Positions 16,789 to 25,427 of a stretch of DNA of 35,956 nt are shown here, piece after piece. A model generated the notes under the pieces. That model saw nothing but the letters and a program-made list of their open reading frames with translations, did not search any database and was not told where the DNA came from. Position 1 is the stretch's first letter. Every line of letters begins with the position of its first letter. This DNA comes from JBFGJY01 sp041576975 (GTDB lineage: Bacteria > Pseudomonadota > Gammaproteobacteria > UBA4575): assembly GCA_041576975.1 (NCBI GenBank), contig JBFGJY010000026.1, positions 1 to 35,956 on the forward strand, given 5' to 3'. A program made the position numbers and the translations under genes.

Positions 16789-17525
16789 ATTTGTTATTAG
16801 ATCTTGGTAATAGTCGTTGTAAGTTCGCAATTCTTGAAAAATATGACATTAAAAAATACGGCGCTCACCCATACCATAAAGCAAATAGACTTTCGGTAAT
16901 TGACTCCTTGCTGCATGAATTTAATAATTTAAAAAAAGTGATTGTATCTTCAATATTCGATGAAAATTTCAATCATCAATTAATAAAGTCATTAACTAGT
17001 CATAAGATAAATGATTACTATTTTCTTGATCCGGCGAAAGATTGTTTCGGCATTCAGATGACTTATCTTAACCCTAGTCAATTGGGAGCCGATCGTTTGG
17101 CAGCACTGATTGCGGCAAATGAAAAATTCAGTGGCAATAAATGCATTGTAGATTGTGGAACTGCAATAACAATTGATGCGCTTGCTGCGAATGGTATGCA
17201 CCGTGGAGGTGTAATATTTCCCAGTCTTGCAAGTATGCAGCAAGCATTATTTATTGATACAAATATTAAGCACAATGATCAAGATGGAAGTTTTAATATA
17301 TTTGCAAATTCGACACCAGATGCGACATATACAGGATGTCTGAGTGCTGTAATTGGCGGAATACAGCATGTTGTAAATACAATGCGTGCGCACTTCGATA
17401 CATTTGATCAAATAATTATAACCGGCGGGGATGCGGAGCAGATTATGCCCATGCTCGCTCAGAAAGTTGTACATGACGAAAAATTAGTATTAGATGGTTT
17501 AATGATTATATCTAGGAATTTGTAA
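16785..17525 (+). CDS. coaX: Type III pantothenate kinase
   Basis: This enzyme catalyses ATP-dependent phosphorylation of pantothenate, the first step of coenzyme A synthesis. The 246-residue ASKHA-fold product has the phosphate loop LLLDLGNSRCKFA at 3-15, QLGADRLAAL, CIVDCGTAITIDAL, GGVIFPSLASMQQAL and TGCLSAVIGGIQHVV, all typical of CoaX. It is translationally coupled to birA and followed 2 bases later by a SPOR protein gene, the same three-gene order as in Pseudomonas and relatives. Confidence 0.95.
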   Translation: MNLLLDLGNSRCKFAILEKYDIKKYGAHPYHKANRLSVIDSLLHEFNNLKKVIVSSIFDENFNHQLIKSLTSHKINDYYFLDPAKDCFGIQMTYLNPSQLGADRLAALIAANEKFSGNKCIVDCGTAITIDALAANGMHRGGVIFPSLASMQQALFIDTNIKHNDQDGSFNIFANSTPDATYTGCLSAVIGGIQHVVNTMRAHFDTFDQIIITGGDAEQIMPMLAQKVVHDEKLVLDGLMIISRNL

Positions 17526-17527
17526 AC

Positions 17528-18247
17528 ATGCGTTCTTTGTTTATTCTTCTAGTAGTACTGAATATTAGCTATTTAGTTTGGGGTGTTGCATTTTCTGAAA
17601 AAAATGAACCAGTAGTACCTCAAGAGTTAAAACAAGTGTCGCATGCAATCACGCTACTGAGTGAAAAACCGGAAAGGGTTATTGCACGTAAAGATGCAAA
17701 ATTAATATCGAAGGTTAAGACAAAAAATTCAGATATCACATATGAAGCTGGTGTTATGCAATCTAGGGCATGTTTCTCGCTTGGGCCGTTCTTCGATGAG
17801 GATCAGATAAAATTATTAGAAACCAAACTAATGAAAGGTGGATTTAACCCAACCCGCAAGTCCATTACAGGTAATGAACCAAAATCTTATTGGGTTTATA
17901 TGCCCGCCGCAAGTACGATGGATGAGGCCAAAATAACAGCAGGTGATCTTAAGGCAGCAAATGTTAAAGACTATTTTATTATTCGTACCGGCAAAAATGC
18001 CAGGGCAATTTCTTTGGGGCTTTACAATGGTTATAACCGTGCCAAACTTAGAAAAAGCAATCTTACAAAATTGGGTTTTAAGGCAAAGGTGAAAACACGT
18101 TATAAAGAAGTTACTCATCATTGGCTTGACTTCCAAGAAACACAATCTAAGCCACTAATGGACAATATTTGGATGCAAGCTGATAAGGAAATTGTGCTGC
18201 AAAAAATCGCTCGGCCGTGTGTAGATCCATTGCCCGAAACTAGTTAA
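17528..18247 (+). CDS. SPOR-domain-like inner-membrane protein
   Basis: The 239-residue protein has a single N-terminal membrane helix (about 3-20) and a long periplasmic part. The region from about 80 to 200 has the SPOR-like beta-alpha-beta repeat: CFSLGPFFDEDQIKLLETKL, SYWVYMPAASTMDEAKITAGDLKA, DYFIIRTG and ISLGLYNGYNRAKLRKSNLTKLGF. SPOR domains bind denuded septal peptidoglycan. It starts 2 bases after coaX and ends 28 bases before tRNA-Thr(TGT), so transcription from birA may read into the tRNA. Confidence 0.82.
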   Translation: MRSLFILLVVLNISYLVWGVAFSEKNEPVVPQELKQVSHAITLLSEKPERVIARKDAKLISKVKTKNSDITYEAGVMQSRACFSLGPFFDEDQIKLLETKLMKGGFNPTRKSITGNEPKSYWVYMPAASTMDEAKITAGDLKAANVKDYFIIRTGKNARAISLGLYNGYNRAKLRKSNLTKLGFKAKVKTRYKEVTHHWLDFQETQSKPLMDNIWMQADKEIVLQKIARPCVDPLPETS

Positions 18248-18275
18248 TTCATTACACTAATTTAAGTCATAAATT

Positions 18276-18351
18276 GCTGGCGTAGCTCAGTTGGTAGAGC
18301 AGCTGATTTGTAATCAGCAGGTCGTAGGTTCGACTCCTATCGCCAGCTCCA
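18276..18351 (+). tRNA. tRNA-Thr (anticodon TGT)
   Basis: The full cloverleaf is visible. Acceptor GCTGGCG pairs with CGCCAGC; the anticodon loop is ATTTGTAAT-like with TGT inside CTGAT/ATCAG; the T loop has GTTCGAC; and CCA is encoded at 18349-18351. It corresponds to E. coli thrU, the first tRNA of the thrU-tyrU-glyT-thrT-tufB cluster. Here the next tRNA of the cluster is 14.9 kb away. Its 3' half is copied at 21518-21564 and, decayed, near 29897-29943. Confidence 0.97.
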
Positions 18352-18449
18352 TTAAATCAAAATGACCGCTTTCGACCCATAGCGGATATAAATTAAATGC
18401 TAATGCGTTTCTAGCAAAGCAGTGTTACGAAAATTATATAGCATATGGC

Positions 18450-19748
18450 TTACTTGGAACCAATGGCTATTGCGTAATTTTCATAGTCTTCTAGCCATTT
18501 AATTAAGTCATTGTAAATTAATGGCTTAGATACGAGGTAGCCTTGTATAACATCGCACCCTAATATTTTAAGTGCTTTCCAAGTTTCTTCATCCTCTACG
18601 CCCTCAGCAACAACAGTATGTTCAAAGTCATGTGCTAAATCGATTATCGTACGCACGACATTATAGTCTGCCTTATCGTGAAGTAAGTTTTTAACAAACG
18701 ATTTATCTATTTTTATTTCATCTGCAGGAATATTCTTAAAGTATGCAAGTGAAGAATAACCTGTTCCAAAGTCATCTATCGAAATAGCGACACCTATATC
18801 ACTTATTTTATTCAATATGCGAATAGTCTCCTTTCCGTTATCCATGATTGCCGTCTCAGTTATTTCTACTACAAGGTTCGATGGATTATTGCCCCATATA
18901 CCTATCGCCTTATTAATTACCTCCTCTATATTTGTTTGCTGAAGAACAAAAGGTGAGAAGTTTACTGAAACTGGTATATTTAAGTAGTTCTCAGATAATT
19001 CTTTTTGTTTTCTTAAGGCAGTATTTAGTACAAAGTCAGTAACCAAATTGATTAGTTGACTCTTTTCCAAGTAAGGTATAAACACATTCGGTGGGACTAT
19101 TCCATAATGAGGGTTTTCCCAACGAATTAACGCTTCCATGCCAATAGGCATTCCATTATTTACATCAACTTTTGGCTGATACATGATAAAAAATTCGCTG
19201 TTATCAAGTGCTGTTTCAAGCCTAGATTTCATCTCAAATGAATTGTTGTCCGCCTCTTCTTTATCAAGTGACAAAATTTCATATGACTTATGATTTTGCA
19301 CAGCCAAATCAAGTGCAATTTCGGCATTTTGCAAAAACTTTATGGCGCCAATATTTTTATTTTTGGCTAAAGCAATGCCAATTGAGATTTGTGAAAAAAT
19401 TTCCACACTTTGAATATCAAATCGTTGTTTGCTAAATTGCATTAGCTTATTAGCAGCAAGTATGATGTGGCCTTTATTTTTTATATTTCCAAGTAATATT
19501 GCAAATTTATCGCTTGTAAGAGGGTAAACGGTATCTTTTTCTCTTGTACTATCGATTAGCCAATCAAAAGCCTGGGAATAAAGCTGATCACCTACATGAT
19601 AATTGAAGTTAATATTAACTTCGTCTATATCATTGATTCTAACAATAACAAGGGCTGAATATGATTGAGACAGTTCAGATATTTTTAAAAATTTTTGAAG
19701 TACATTGAGAAAGTCAGTGTGTCCATCATGACGACGAATTGCAACCAT
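18450..19748 (-). CDS. c-di-GMP phosphodiesterase: degenerate GGDEF plus EAL
   Basis: The 432-residue cytoplasmic protein has an N-terminal GGDEF-like domain (about 10-165) whose active site reads LTSDKF (77-82), so no cyclase activity is expected. An EAL domain follows from about 172. The EAL residues needed for hydrolysis are present: E205-A-L, the NFSP asparagine, EITET, IDDFGTGYSS, IKIDKSF lysine, AEGVEDEE and QGYLVSKP. It should therefore break down c-di-GMP. It lacks a sensor or membrane segment. It is the second gene of a pair, 9 bases after the HD-GYP gene, so both could act on the same pool. It lies in the first segment inserted after tRNA-Thr. Confidence 0.92.
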   Translation of the reverse strand: MVAIRRHDGHTDFLNVLQKFLKISELSQSYSALVIVRINDIDEVNINFNYHVGDQLYSQAFDWLIDSTREKDTVYPLTSDKFAILLGNIKNKGHIILAANKLMQFSKQRFDIQSVEIFSQISIGIALAKNKNIGAIKFLQNAEIALDLAVQNHKSYEILSLDKEEADNNSFEMKSRLETALDNSEFFIMYQPKVDVNNGMPIGMEALIRWENPHYGIVPPNVFIPYLEKSQLINLVTDFVLNTALRKQKELSENYLNIPVSVNFSPFVLQQTNIEEVINKAIGIWGNNPSNLVVEITETAIMDNGKETIRILNKISDIGVAISIDDFGTGYSSLAYFKNIPADEIKIDKSFVKNLLHDKADYNVVRTIIDLAHDFEHTVVAEGVEDEETWKALKILGCDVIQGYLVSKPLIYNDLIKWLEDYENYAIAIGSK

Positions 19749-19757
19749 TGTAATATC

Positions 19758-20990
19758 TCAATTTTCTTCTGATAAGAAAAATTCTGTCGGATCAATATCG
19801 TAACTACCTGGCTCAAGGCCCTTATTAATCCAAAGCGATTTTCTTTCCTCCAAACTGATTGTTACAAACTCATCTTTAAAATTTTTATTGTCATCTAAAA
19901 TAATTATCACATCTGGCTTTAGTTTTGATGAACTGTTCTGTCTGACTACTACGCCTACTGATCCATTATTAAGCTCTACAAGTGTCCCGGTAGGAAAGAA
20001 ACCTATAGCTTGTATAAACTGCTCTATTAATTGCTTTTGAAAGAGTTTGTCAGAGAGTTGATTAAGAGCACGAAGACAATCATACGTAGATATTTGTTGC
20101 GCATATGGTCTTTGAGATGTCATAGCATCAAAGCTATCTATGATACCTGCAATTCTCCCGAACATCGGTATTGATTCACCGGTCAAACCCTTGGGATATC
20201 CAGTACCATCATGACGTTCATGGTGTGTTTCTAACATTGATCGAACAATTGGACTTACTTCAGGTGTTTGATCGAGTATTTCCAAACCGAAGTCTACATG
20301 CTTTCGCATAAGGTTTGTTTCTGACTCAGTTAAAACTTCTGCTTTATTAAGTAGCTCGTCTGGTATCTTTGTCTTTCCGATGTCAAGCAGCATCGCACCC
20401 AATCCAAGCATTTGAAGCTCTTGCTGATCGTATCCTAAATGGCGGCCTAGTAAAAATGCATATATGGAGGATGAAACCGAGTGACGATAGATATAATCAT
20501 CTTTTTGCCTCATCAAGCATAACCAAGTTATTGCATCACTATTTCGTAAAACGCTATTCATTAATGTTTTAGTTGATTTATTTAAGTCAGGAAGTTTTAG
20601 TTTCCCACTATTTTTGAGCTCAACCATTATATCGCGAACAATATTATTAGATTCTGTTAAAGCTTTTTTTGCACTTGGTAATTCATCTGTAAAACTAATT
20701 TTGATTTTGTAAGATGATATTGATGTATTAAAGCTTACTAAGAAATCATCTTTTATTGATCCTATTATTTTTTTTGATTCTACAAATTTCTTTTCCTCTA
20801 TCTCTATTTGTTTTTCAACATCAATGTAGACATACGAACAGTATTTTTTAAGCGCATTAATATCGCTTTTAGTTTTTACTGGAAAACCTTGCAAGCTAAA
20901 CGGAGTATCTAGCCATGGACGGTCCAATTTTGATACGAACATACCAAGTTTTAAATTTTTAGTGGGTGTTTTAACGAGTTGTATTTGCAT
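19758..20990 (-). CDS. DUF3391 / HD-GYP domain protein with altered HD motif
   Basis: The 410-residue protein starts with a DUF3391 domain (about 5-130; KLGMFVSKLDRPWLDTPF, VYIDVEK). An HD-GYP domain spans about 160-320. The typical segments are YRHSVSSSIYAFLLGRHLG, RKHVDFGLEIL, ETHHERHDGTGYPKGL and RIAGIIDSFDAMTSQRPY. However the HD pair itself reads L-D (AMLLDIGK, residues 202-203), so one metal ligand is lost while GYP is intact. Either activity is reduced or lost and it acts as a c-di-GMP binding protein, or this subfamily uses another ligand set. It is the first gene of an operon with the EAL protein. Confidence 0.9.
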   Translation of the reverse strand: MQIQLVKTPTKNLKLGMFVSKLDRPWLDTPFSLQGFPVKTKSDINALKKYCSYVYIDVEKQIEIEEKKFVESKKIIGSIKDDFLVSFNTSISSYKIKISFTDELPSAKKALTESNNIVRDIMVELKNSGKLKLPDLNKSTKTLMNSVLRNSDAITWLCLMRQKDDYIYRHSVSSSIYAFLLGRHLGYDQQELQMLGLGAMLLDIGKTKIPDELLNKAEVLTESETNLMRKHVDFGLEILDQTPEVSPIVRSMLETHHERHDGTGYPKGLTGESIPMFGRIAGIIDSFDAMTSQRPYAQQISTYDCLRALNQLSDKLFQKQLIEQFIQAIGFFPTGTLVELNNGSVGVVVRQNSSSKLKPDVIIILDDNKNFKDEFVTISLEERKSLWINKGLEPGSYDIDPTEFFLSEEN

Positions 20991-21092
20991 ATCAATAAGA
21001 AGAAAAATGTTTGTGTTAGATTTAAATATAATTGCATTGTGCTCCAGGCACTTATTGGCTGGTGAGCTAAAAGATATATGGTCACGAAATCT

Positions 21093-21119
21093 ATAACGGC
21101 AAATTTTATGTAAAGATTA
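21093..21119 (-). promoter_or_regulatory. Weak candidate sigma-28 promoter for the HD-GYP/EAL pair
   Basis: On the minus strand TAATCTTT, 11 bases and GCCGTTAT stand 103 bases upstream of the HD-GYP start. This fits the FliA spacing and 12 of 16 consensus positions (TAAAGTTT/GCCGATAA). On its own it would not be convincing; two better sites nearby raise its interest. Confidence 0.3.
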
Positions 21120-21202
21120 GTACTAAATTATCAATTAGAGATTGAAGGGCGATAGAATATTCTTATAAAGGCAGAAATTTTTTTCAGTGCATGGATTCTC
21201 TC

Positions 21203-21229
21203 TAAAGTTTAAATATATTCGGCCGATAT
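21203..21229 (+). promoter_or_regulatory. Sigma-28 (FliA) type promoter
   Basis: TAAAGTTT (8 of 8 consensus), exactly 11 bases, then GCCGATAT (7 of 8 of GCCGATAA). This is the flagellar sigma-28 consensus. It points rightward, but the first gene (GAF kinase at 21836) starts about 600 bases later, beyond the tRNA-Thr fragment. The original target may have been lost, or the kinase has a long leader. Confidence 0.75.
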
Positions 21230-21474
21230 ACTGCTCAGGAGAATTACATCAAATTACTTGATGAACAATAAGGAGTGCCAGTAGTAACTCTACGATAAAT
21301 TAAAAATTATTTTGAAAGATCGCTTTGGGCTGAAAATAGATATTCAATCAGAATAATTATCTAATGAATATTTAACGCTTCCATGGGACATCGGTGGGAC
21401 ACTAGACCACAAATAGACACAATTATGGATAACAACTGGCAATTTACACATACTTGTAATTGGATGAATTAACT

Positions 21475-21564
21475 ATTGTTAGCTATTGTGAGTAATTGTG
21501 GTTAATTAGATTATGCGGATTTGTAATCAGCAGGTCGTAGGTTCGACTCCAATCGCCAGCTCCA
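21475..21564. repeat. tRNA-Thr 3'-end copy with flank (attachment-site-like)
   Basis: Positions 21518-21564 repeat the last 47 bases of tRNA-Thr(TGT), from the anticodon arm to CCA, with one mismatch (21551, T to A in the T stem). The 5' half of the tRNA is absent, so it is not a gene. The 43 bases before it resemble the flank of the third copy at 29855: 52 of 66 positions match without gaps over 21475-21540. A displaced tRNA 3' end is the usual mark of site-specific integration at a tRNA gene. Confidence 0.88.
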
Positions 21565-21835
21565 ATTTTGCATGCACTTCTCTTAATATCCTCTAAATTA
21601 TCTACTTACTTGGGCATTAGATTAAAAATTATTTCAATGATCAGTAATTTCTGATTAATTGCTAACGGTCCAAGGCGAATCTTTCTTTTATTAAATTTCA
21701 ATACTTTGTATTGTCTTAATTACAATTTACGGTTTTTTCTACCGTAAATTGCTGCCATTCATCGAATATTCGATTCGAAATTATGCAATTCTTAATAATA
21801 TGTTGTGTTTTTAACTTGTTGCAAAGTGGGGAAAA
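21565..21835. other. Intergenic region with a 10-bp hairpin upstream of the GAF kinase
   Basis: A perfect inverted repeat AATTTACGGT/ACCGTAAATT (21724-21750, 7-base loop of mostly T) lies 86 bases before the kinase start. It may be an operator or a leader hairpin. No gene is visible. The part before the tRNA fragment (20991-21474) holds two candidate promoters but no open frame worth calling. Confidence 0.45.
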
Positions 21836-23077
21836 ATGCAAGCCGCAGGTAAGCTAGAAAATGAAAAACAAAGGATTCAAGCCTTACAAAGTTATAATGT
21901 TTTAGATACGCTTCCTGAAAAGGAATACGATGAAATCACTAAACTTGCCTCATTTATCTGTGAAACACCTATCGCTCTAGTTAGTTTAGTAGATAACGAT
22001 AGGCAGTGGTTTAAATCAAGGACTGGTGTTGATCCTACTGAGACCCCAAGAGATATAGCATTTTGTGCTCACGCCATTCTGGAACCGGATAAACCTTTTA
22101 TTGTTGAAAATGCAGATGAAGATGAGAGATTTGCCGACAATCCTCTAGTGACAAATTCTCCTAATGTTAAGTTTTATGCTGGGTGCCCATTAAACACACC
22201 TTCGGGACATAGTTTAGGTACTTTGTGTGTAATTGATTCTATAGCTAGAAAAATTACTCCTAGACAAACAGAGGCACTAAACATATTAGCAAATAATGTG
22301 GTTACTCTTCTTGAGTTGCGAAAATCTAAAGCGGAGCAGAAGGATTTAATAGAAAAACTTGGTAACTCCAACAAAGAACTTGAACAATTTGCTTATGTAG
22401 CTTCGCATGATCTACAAGAACCTCTACGCGTGATTAGTAGTTATGTACAATTGCTAGCAAAGCGATATAAAGGAAAACTTGATTCGAATGCAGATCGATT
22501 TATCGATTACACCGTGGATGGATGCACCCGTATGGAATCACTCATCGAAGGTTTGTTAAAGTTTTCTCGAATTGAGTCAAACAAAGGTGAAATGAGATGG
22601 TTTGATTGTCATGAGCTATTAAAAAATGTAGTACAAGACTTGAAAATACGAATTACTGAAAGCGATACCAAAATTGCATGGAACAAAATGCCACGTATGT
22701 TTGTTGAAGCCTCTCAAATTAGTATGGTTTTTCAAAATCTCATTAAAAATGCAATTAAATATAATAAAAATAGCTCTCCAGAAATCACTATTCACGCTGA
22801 ACCTTATGAGAATTTTTGGCAATTCTCAGTACAAGACAATGGAATAGGAATTGAGAAACAGCATCAAGAGAAAATTTTTAAAATTTTTAAGCGCTTACAT
22901 TCATATAAAGAATATAGTGGCACAGGTATAGGGCTATCTATATGTAAAAAAATTATAGAACGCCATGGTGGCAGTATCAAAATAGAATCTGAATTGGGAA
23001 AAGGCTCAAAATTTATATTTACATTACCTAATTGTGAAGAGAATACATCATCAGTCATACAAAAAAACGCTGCGTAA
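21836..23077 (+). CDS. GAF-domain sensor histidine kinase
   Basis: The 413-residue soluble kinase has a GAF domain at about 15-165 (LASFICETPIALVSLVDNDRQWFKS, RDIAFCAHAIL and YAGCPL, the group seen in many phytochrome-like soluble kinases). A short coiled linker leads to HisKA at about 180-250 with His191 in YVASHDLQEPLRVIS, and a HATPase domain with NAIKYNKN, DNGIGI and GTGIGLSICKKI. The HDLQEPLR form of the H box is typical of the bacteriophytochrome-type kinases that pair with Rcp1-like single-domain regulators, and such a regulator follows 21 bases later. The GAF ligand is unknown; the domain lacks PHY and an obvious chromophore-binding cysteine. Confidence 0.92.
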   Translation: MQAAGKLENEKQRIQALQSYNVLDTLPEKEYDEITKLASFICETPIALVSLVDNDRQWFKSRTGVDPTETPRDIAFCAHAILEPDKPFIVENADEDERFADNPLVTNSPNVKFYAGCPLNTPSGHSLGTLCVIDSIARKITPRQTEALNILANNVVTLLELRKSKAEQKDLIEKLGNSNKELEQFAYVASHDLQEPLRVISSYVQLLAKRYKGKLDSNADRFIDYTVDGCTRMESLIEGLLKFSRIESNKGEMRWFDCHELLKNVVQDLKIRITESDTKIAWNKMPRMFVEASQISMVFQNLIKNAIKYNKNSSPEITIHAEPYENFWQFSVQDNGIGIEKQHQEKIFKIFKRLHSYKEYSGTGIGLSICKKIIERHGGSIKIESELGKGSKFIFTLPNCEENTSSVIQKNAA

Positions 23078-23098
23078 CAACACTTAAGGAAAATTAGA

Positions 23099-23569
23099 AT
23101 GGATTCTGAGTTGAATATGAGGCCTGTTAATGTCTTACTCGTTGAAGATAATCCTGCGCATTCAGAATTAGCTGTAGAGGCATTAAATGACGCAAAGATG
23201 CATGTTGAGCTAAGTGTTGTAGATACTGGTGAAAAAGCGCTGCAATTTTTATATAGAGAAGGTGAATATAACAATGCAACTCGCCCAGATTTAGTATTGT
23301 TAGACCTAAATTTACCGGGAATTGATGGTCGAGAAGTTTTAATGAGAATTAAAAATGATCCTAACTTAAAATGCATGCCCGTGGTGGTATTAACAACCTC
23401 GGACTCAGAAAAGGATATACTTGCAACCTACAACTGCCACGCTAACTGTTATATTAAGAAACCAGTAAGTTTTGATCAATTCTACAATGCCATTCAACAA
23501 CTTACCGATTTTTGGTTTGCTTTGGTCAAGCTTCCAGCAGATGAGTGTGATGCGAAAAAGTATCACTAA
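23099..23569 (+). CDS. Rcp1-like response regulator (receiver domain only)
   Basis: The 156-residue single REC-domain protein has the acidic pair E16-D17 in LLVEDNPAH, the phosphoacceptor Asp69 in LVLLDLNLPG, the Thr in VVLTTSDSE and Lys in YIKKPVS. The long beta4-alpha4 area with NYNATRPDL-like insert and the HANCYIKKPVSFDQF end are typical of Rcp1-type partners of HDLQEPLR kinases. It has no output domain, so it should act by protein-protein contact or as a phosphate shuttle. The gene is 21 bases after its likely kinase partner. Confidence 0.92.
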   Translation: MDSELNMRPVNVLLVEDNPAHSELAVEALNDAKMHVELSVVDTGEKALQFLYREGEYNNATRPDLVLLDLNLPGIDGREVLMRIKNDPNLKCMPVVVLTTSDSEKDILATYNCHANCYIKKPVSFDQFYNAIQQLTDFWFALVKLPADECDAKKYH

Positions 23570-23672
23570 TCAGTACTGTCTGTAATATTCGCAAGTAATC
23601 ACATCAGATTTATACATTCAGATATAGCCATAAGACTCCTCTAAGTCTTTGTAGCTATGTAACTTAAATCGT

Positions 23673-23699
23673 TAAAGATTTATACCCTATGGCCGATAT
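23673..23699 (+). promoter_or_regulatory. Sigma-28 (FliA) type promoter for the REC-kinase operon
   Basis: TAAAGATT (7 of 8), 11 bases, GCCGATAT (7 of 8) match the FliA consensus with correct spacing. The site is 64 bases upstream of the REC-histidine kinase start, an ideal promoter position. Confidence 0.75.
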
Positions 23700-23763
23700 A
23701 AGTCATTGACTTAATATACATGGATGTAGCTTTACCAAGCGTTTAAGGATATGTCAGGCGCAC

Positions 23764-25020
23764 ATGATCTCAAATAACTTAAAACTGGACCAAGAAAATA
23801 ATGGCGCTGTAAGCGGGGATAGTTTGAAGATTTTAGTCATCGACGATAACCCTGCAGATCGTGAATTATATCGGCAATTCTTAATTGATGATTTCGATCA
23901 AGAATATGAATTTAATGAAACAGGTTTGGGTAAGGAAGGAGTTAATATATGTAGTTCAAACGAATTTGATTGTATTTTGCTGGATTACCATTTACCAGAT
24001 GTAAATGGTATTGAGTTTCTAAATTTACTGAATAGAGAAACTAAAATAAAAATACCAGTAATAATGTTGACAGGACAAGGAAATGAAACTATCGCGGTTG
24101 ATGCATTACGCGCAGGTGCAGCAGACTATCTCCCTAAACGTGTAGTTTCAACAGAATCACTTAAACGAACAATTAATAACGCAGTAGAAAAATTTCATTT
24201 ACGTAATGCAATAGAAAGCCAAACACACCGACTGCAAGAAAAAAATAGAGAGTTAACACACAAACATGAAGAAATTCAACGCTTTTATCAAACAGTATCA
24301 CATGAATTAAAAACACCTCTGACTTCAATTAAAGAATTTGTGTGTATTATTTTAGATGGATTAGCCGGGCCAATCAATGACGAACAAAAAGAATACTTAA
24401 GCCTTGTCAAGGAAAGTTGTATGCAAATGGCTAAAGATGTGAACGATTTACTTGATGTTACTCGTTTAGAAACTGGGAAATATCGTGTTGAATTAGAACC
24501 TAACAATATCGAAAATGTTATATATCATGTAGTTAATTCCATGAAGGTTATCGCTAAACAAAAATTAATAACACTTGACGTGCAACTAGAAGAAAATCTT
24601 CCAAATGTTTATATGGATCCTAAAAGAGTTGAACAAATACTCACTAACTTAATAAATAATGCAATTAAGTTTACAGGTAAATACGGAAAAATTTTTATTA
24701 AAGGTGGATTCGAATCAGACAAATCAGACTATATTAAAATTTCTGTTACAGATACGGGCTGTGGAATAGCAGTAGATGATTTAAAGAAAGTTTTTGAGAG
24801 ATTGTATCAAGTTAAGCCTGAACACAATCCAAATGCTACTTCTACAAGTGCAGGTGGCTTAGGTTTAGGATTAAGTATATGTAAGGAATTGGTAAATCTC
24901 CATAATGGACAAATAACTGTAAAAAGCAAAGTTGGTAAAGGTAGTTCTTTTTCTTTTACTTTGCCTATTTACCATGAAGAAGCCGGATTAGACTCATTAA
25001 TAATGGAAGTTTGCGCATGA
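23764..25020 (+). CDS. Hybrid protein: N-terminal REC, then histidine kinase
   Basis: The 418-residue soluble protein begins with a receiver domain (about 20-140; phosphoacceptor Asp74 in ILLDYHLPDVNG, Lys in DYLPKRV). A coiled coil (about 150-172) links to HisKA with His180 in FYQTVSHELKTPLTSIKEF. The HATPase domain has NLINNAIKF, DTGCGI and GGLGLGLSICKEL. A REC in front of a kinase core suggests a relay step: the GAF kinase could phosphorylate this REC, which then sets the kinase activity. It is transcribed from a likely sigma-28 promoter and overlaps the next REC gene by 4 bases (ATGA). Confidence 0.93.
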   Translation: MISNNLKLDQENNGAVSGDSLKILVIDDNPADRELYRQFLIDDFDQEYEFNETGLGKEGVNICSSNEFDCILLDYHLPDVNGIEFLNLLNRETKIKIPVIMLTGQGNETIAVDALRAGAADYLPKRVVSTESLKRTINNAVEKFHLRNAIESQTHRLQEKNRELTHKHEEIQRFYQTVSHELKTPLTSIKEFVCIILDGLAGPINDEQKEYLSLVKESCMQMAKDVNDLLDVTRLETGKYRVELEPNNIENVIYHVVNSMKVIAKQKLITLDVQLEENLPNVYMDPKRVEQILTNLINNAIKFTGKYGKIFIKGGFESDKSDYIKISVTDTGCGIAVDDLKKVFERLYQVKPEHNPNATSTSAGGLGLGLSICKELVNLHNGQITVKSKVGKGSSFSFTLPIYHEEAGLDSLIMEVCA

Positions 25021-25376
25021 AGAAAATTTTAATAGTGGAAGATGATAAGAAAATAGCCTTAGCCATGGGTGTTCGACTTAAGGCCTATGGTTATGAAGTA
25101 GCTAATGCATATGATGCAGTTGTTGCGGTAAATACCGCCAGAAAATTTAAACCAGATCTGATCTTACTAGACATTTCCATGCCTGGCGGAGATGGTTTTT
25201 CATTAGCGGAACGTTTCCAAAATCTTGTTGACACAGCTGGTGTGCCAATCATTTTTATTACCGCAAGTAAAAAACAGGGCTTGAAAGAGAAAGCCATGGA
25301 AATGGGTGCTGCGGGCTTTTTTGAAAAACCCTACGATGCTGAGAAATTGCTTAGCACTGTTAGTAGTTTGATTTAA
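25017..25376 (+). CDS. Stand-alone receiver-domain protein (first of a tandem pair)
   Basis: The 119-residue REC protein has ILIVEDDKKIA, phosphoacceptor Asp52 in LILLDISMPGGDG, Thr in IIFITASKKQ and Lys in GFFEKPYDAEKL. It ends right after the REC fold, so it has no output domain. ATG 25017 overlaps the stop of the REC-kinase by 4 bases, which indicates translational coupling and makes that kinase its likely donor. An in-frame TTG two codons upstream is a poorer start. It is a clear paralogue of the next gene, which has the same length. Confidence 0.93.
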   Translation: MKKILIVEDDKKIALAMGVRLKAYGYEVANAYDAVVAVNTARKFKPDLILLDISMPGGDGFSLAERFQNLVDTAGVPIIFITASKKQGLKEKAMEMGAAGFFEKPYDAEKLLSTVSSLI

Positions 25377-25427
25377 TTTAGTAAGAATAAGTTCTAGAGA
25401 AAGAAATTCTGAATAGGGATTGTGAAG

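Noticed and set aside
20991..21474. Integrase or flagellar gene relic
   Set aside because: I read all frames for tyrosine-recombinase or flagellin motifs and found only short stops-rich pieces.
21518..21564. Second functional tRNA-Thr gene
   Set aside because: Only the 3' half is present; the acceptor 5' strand and D arm are missing.
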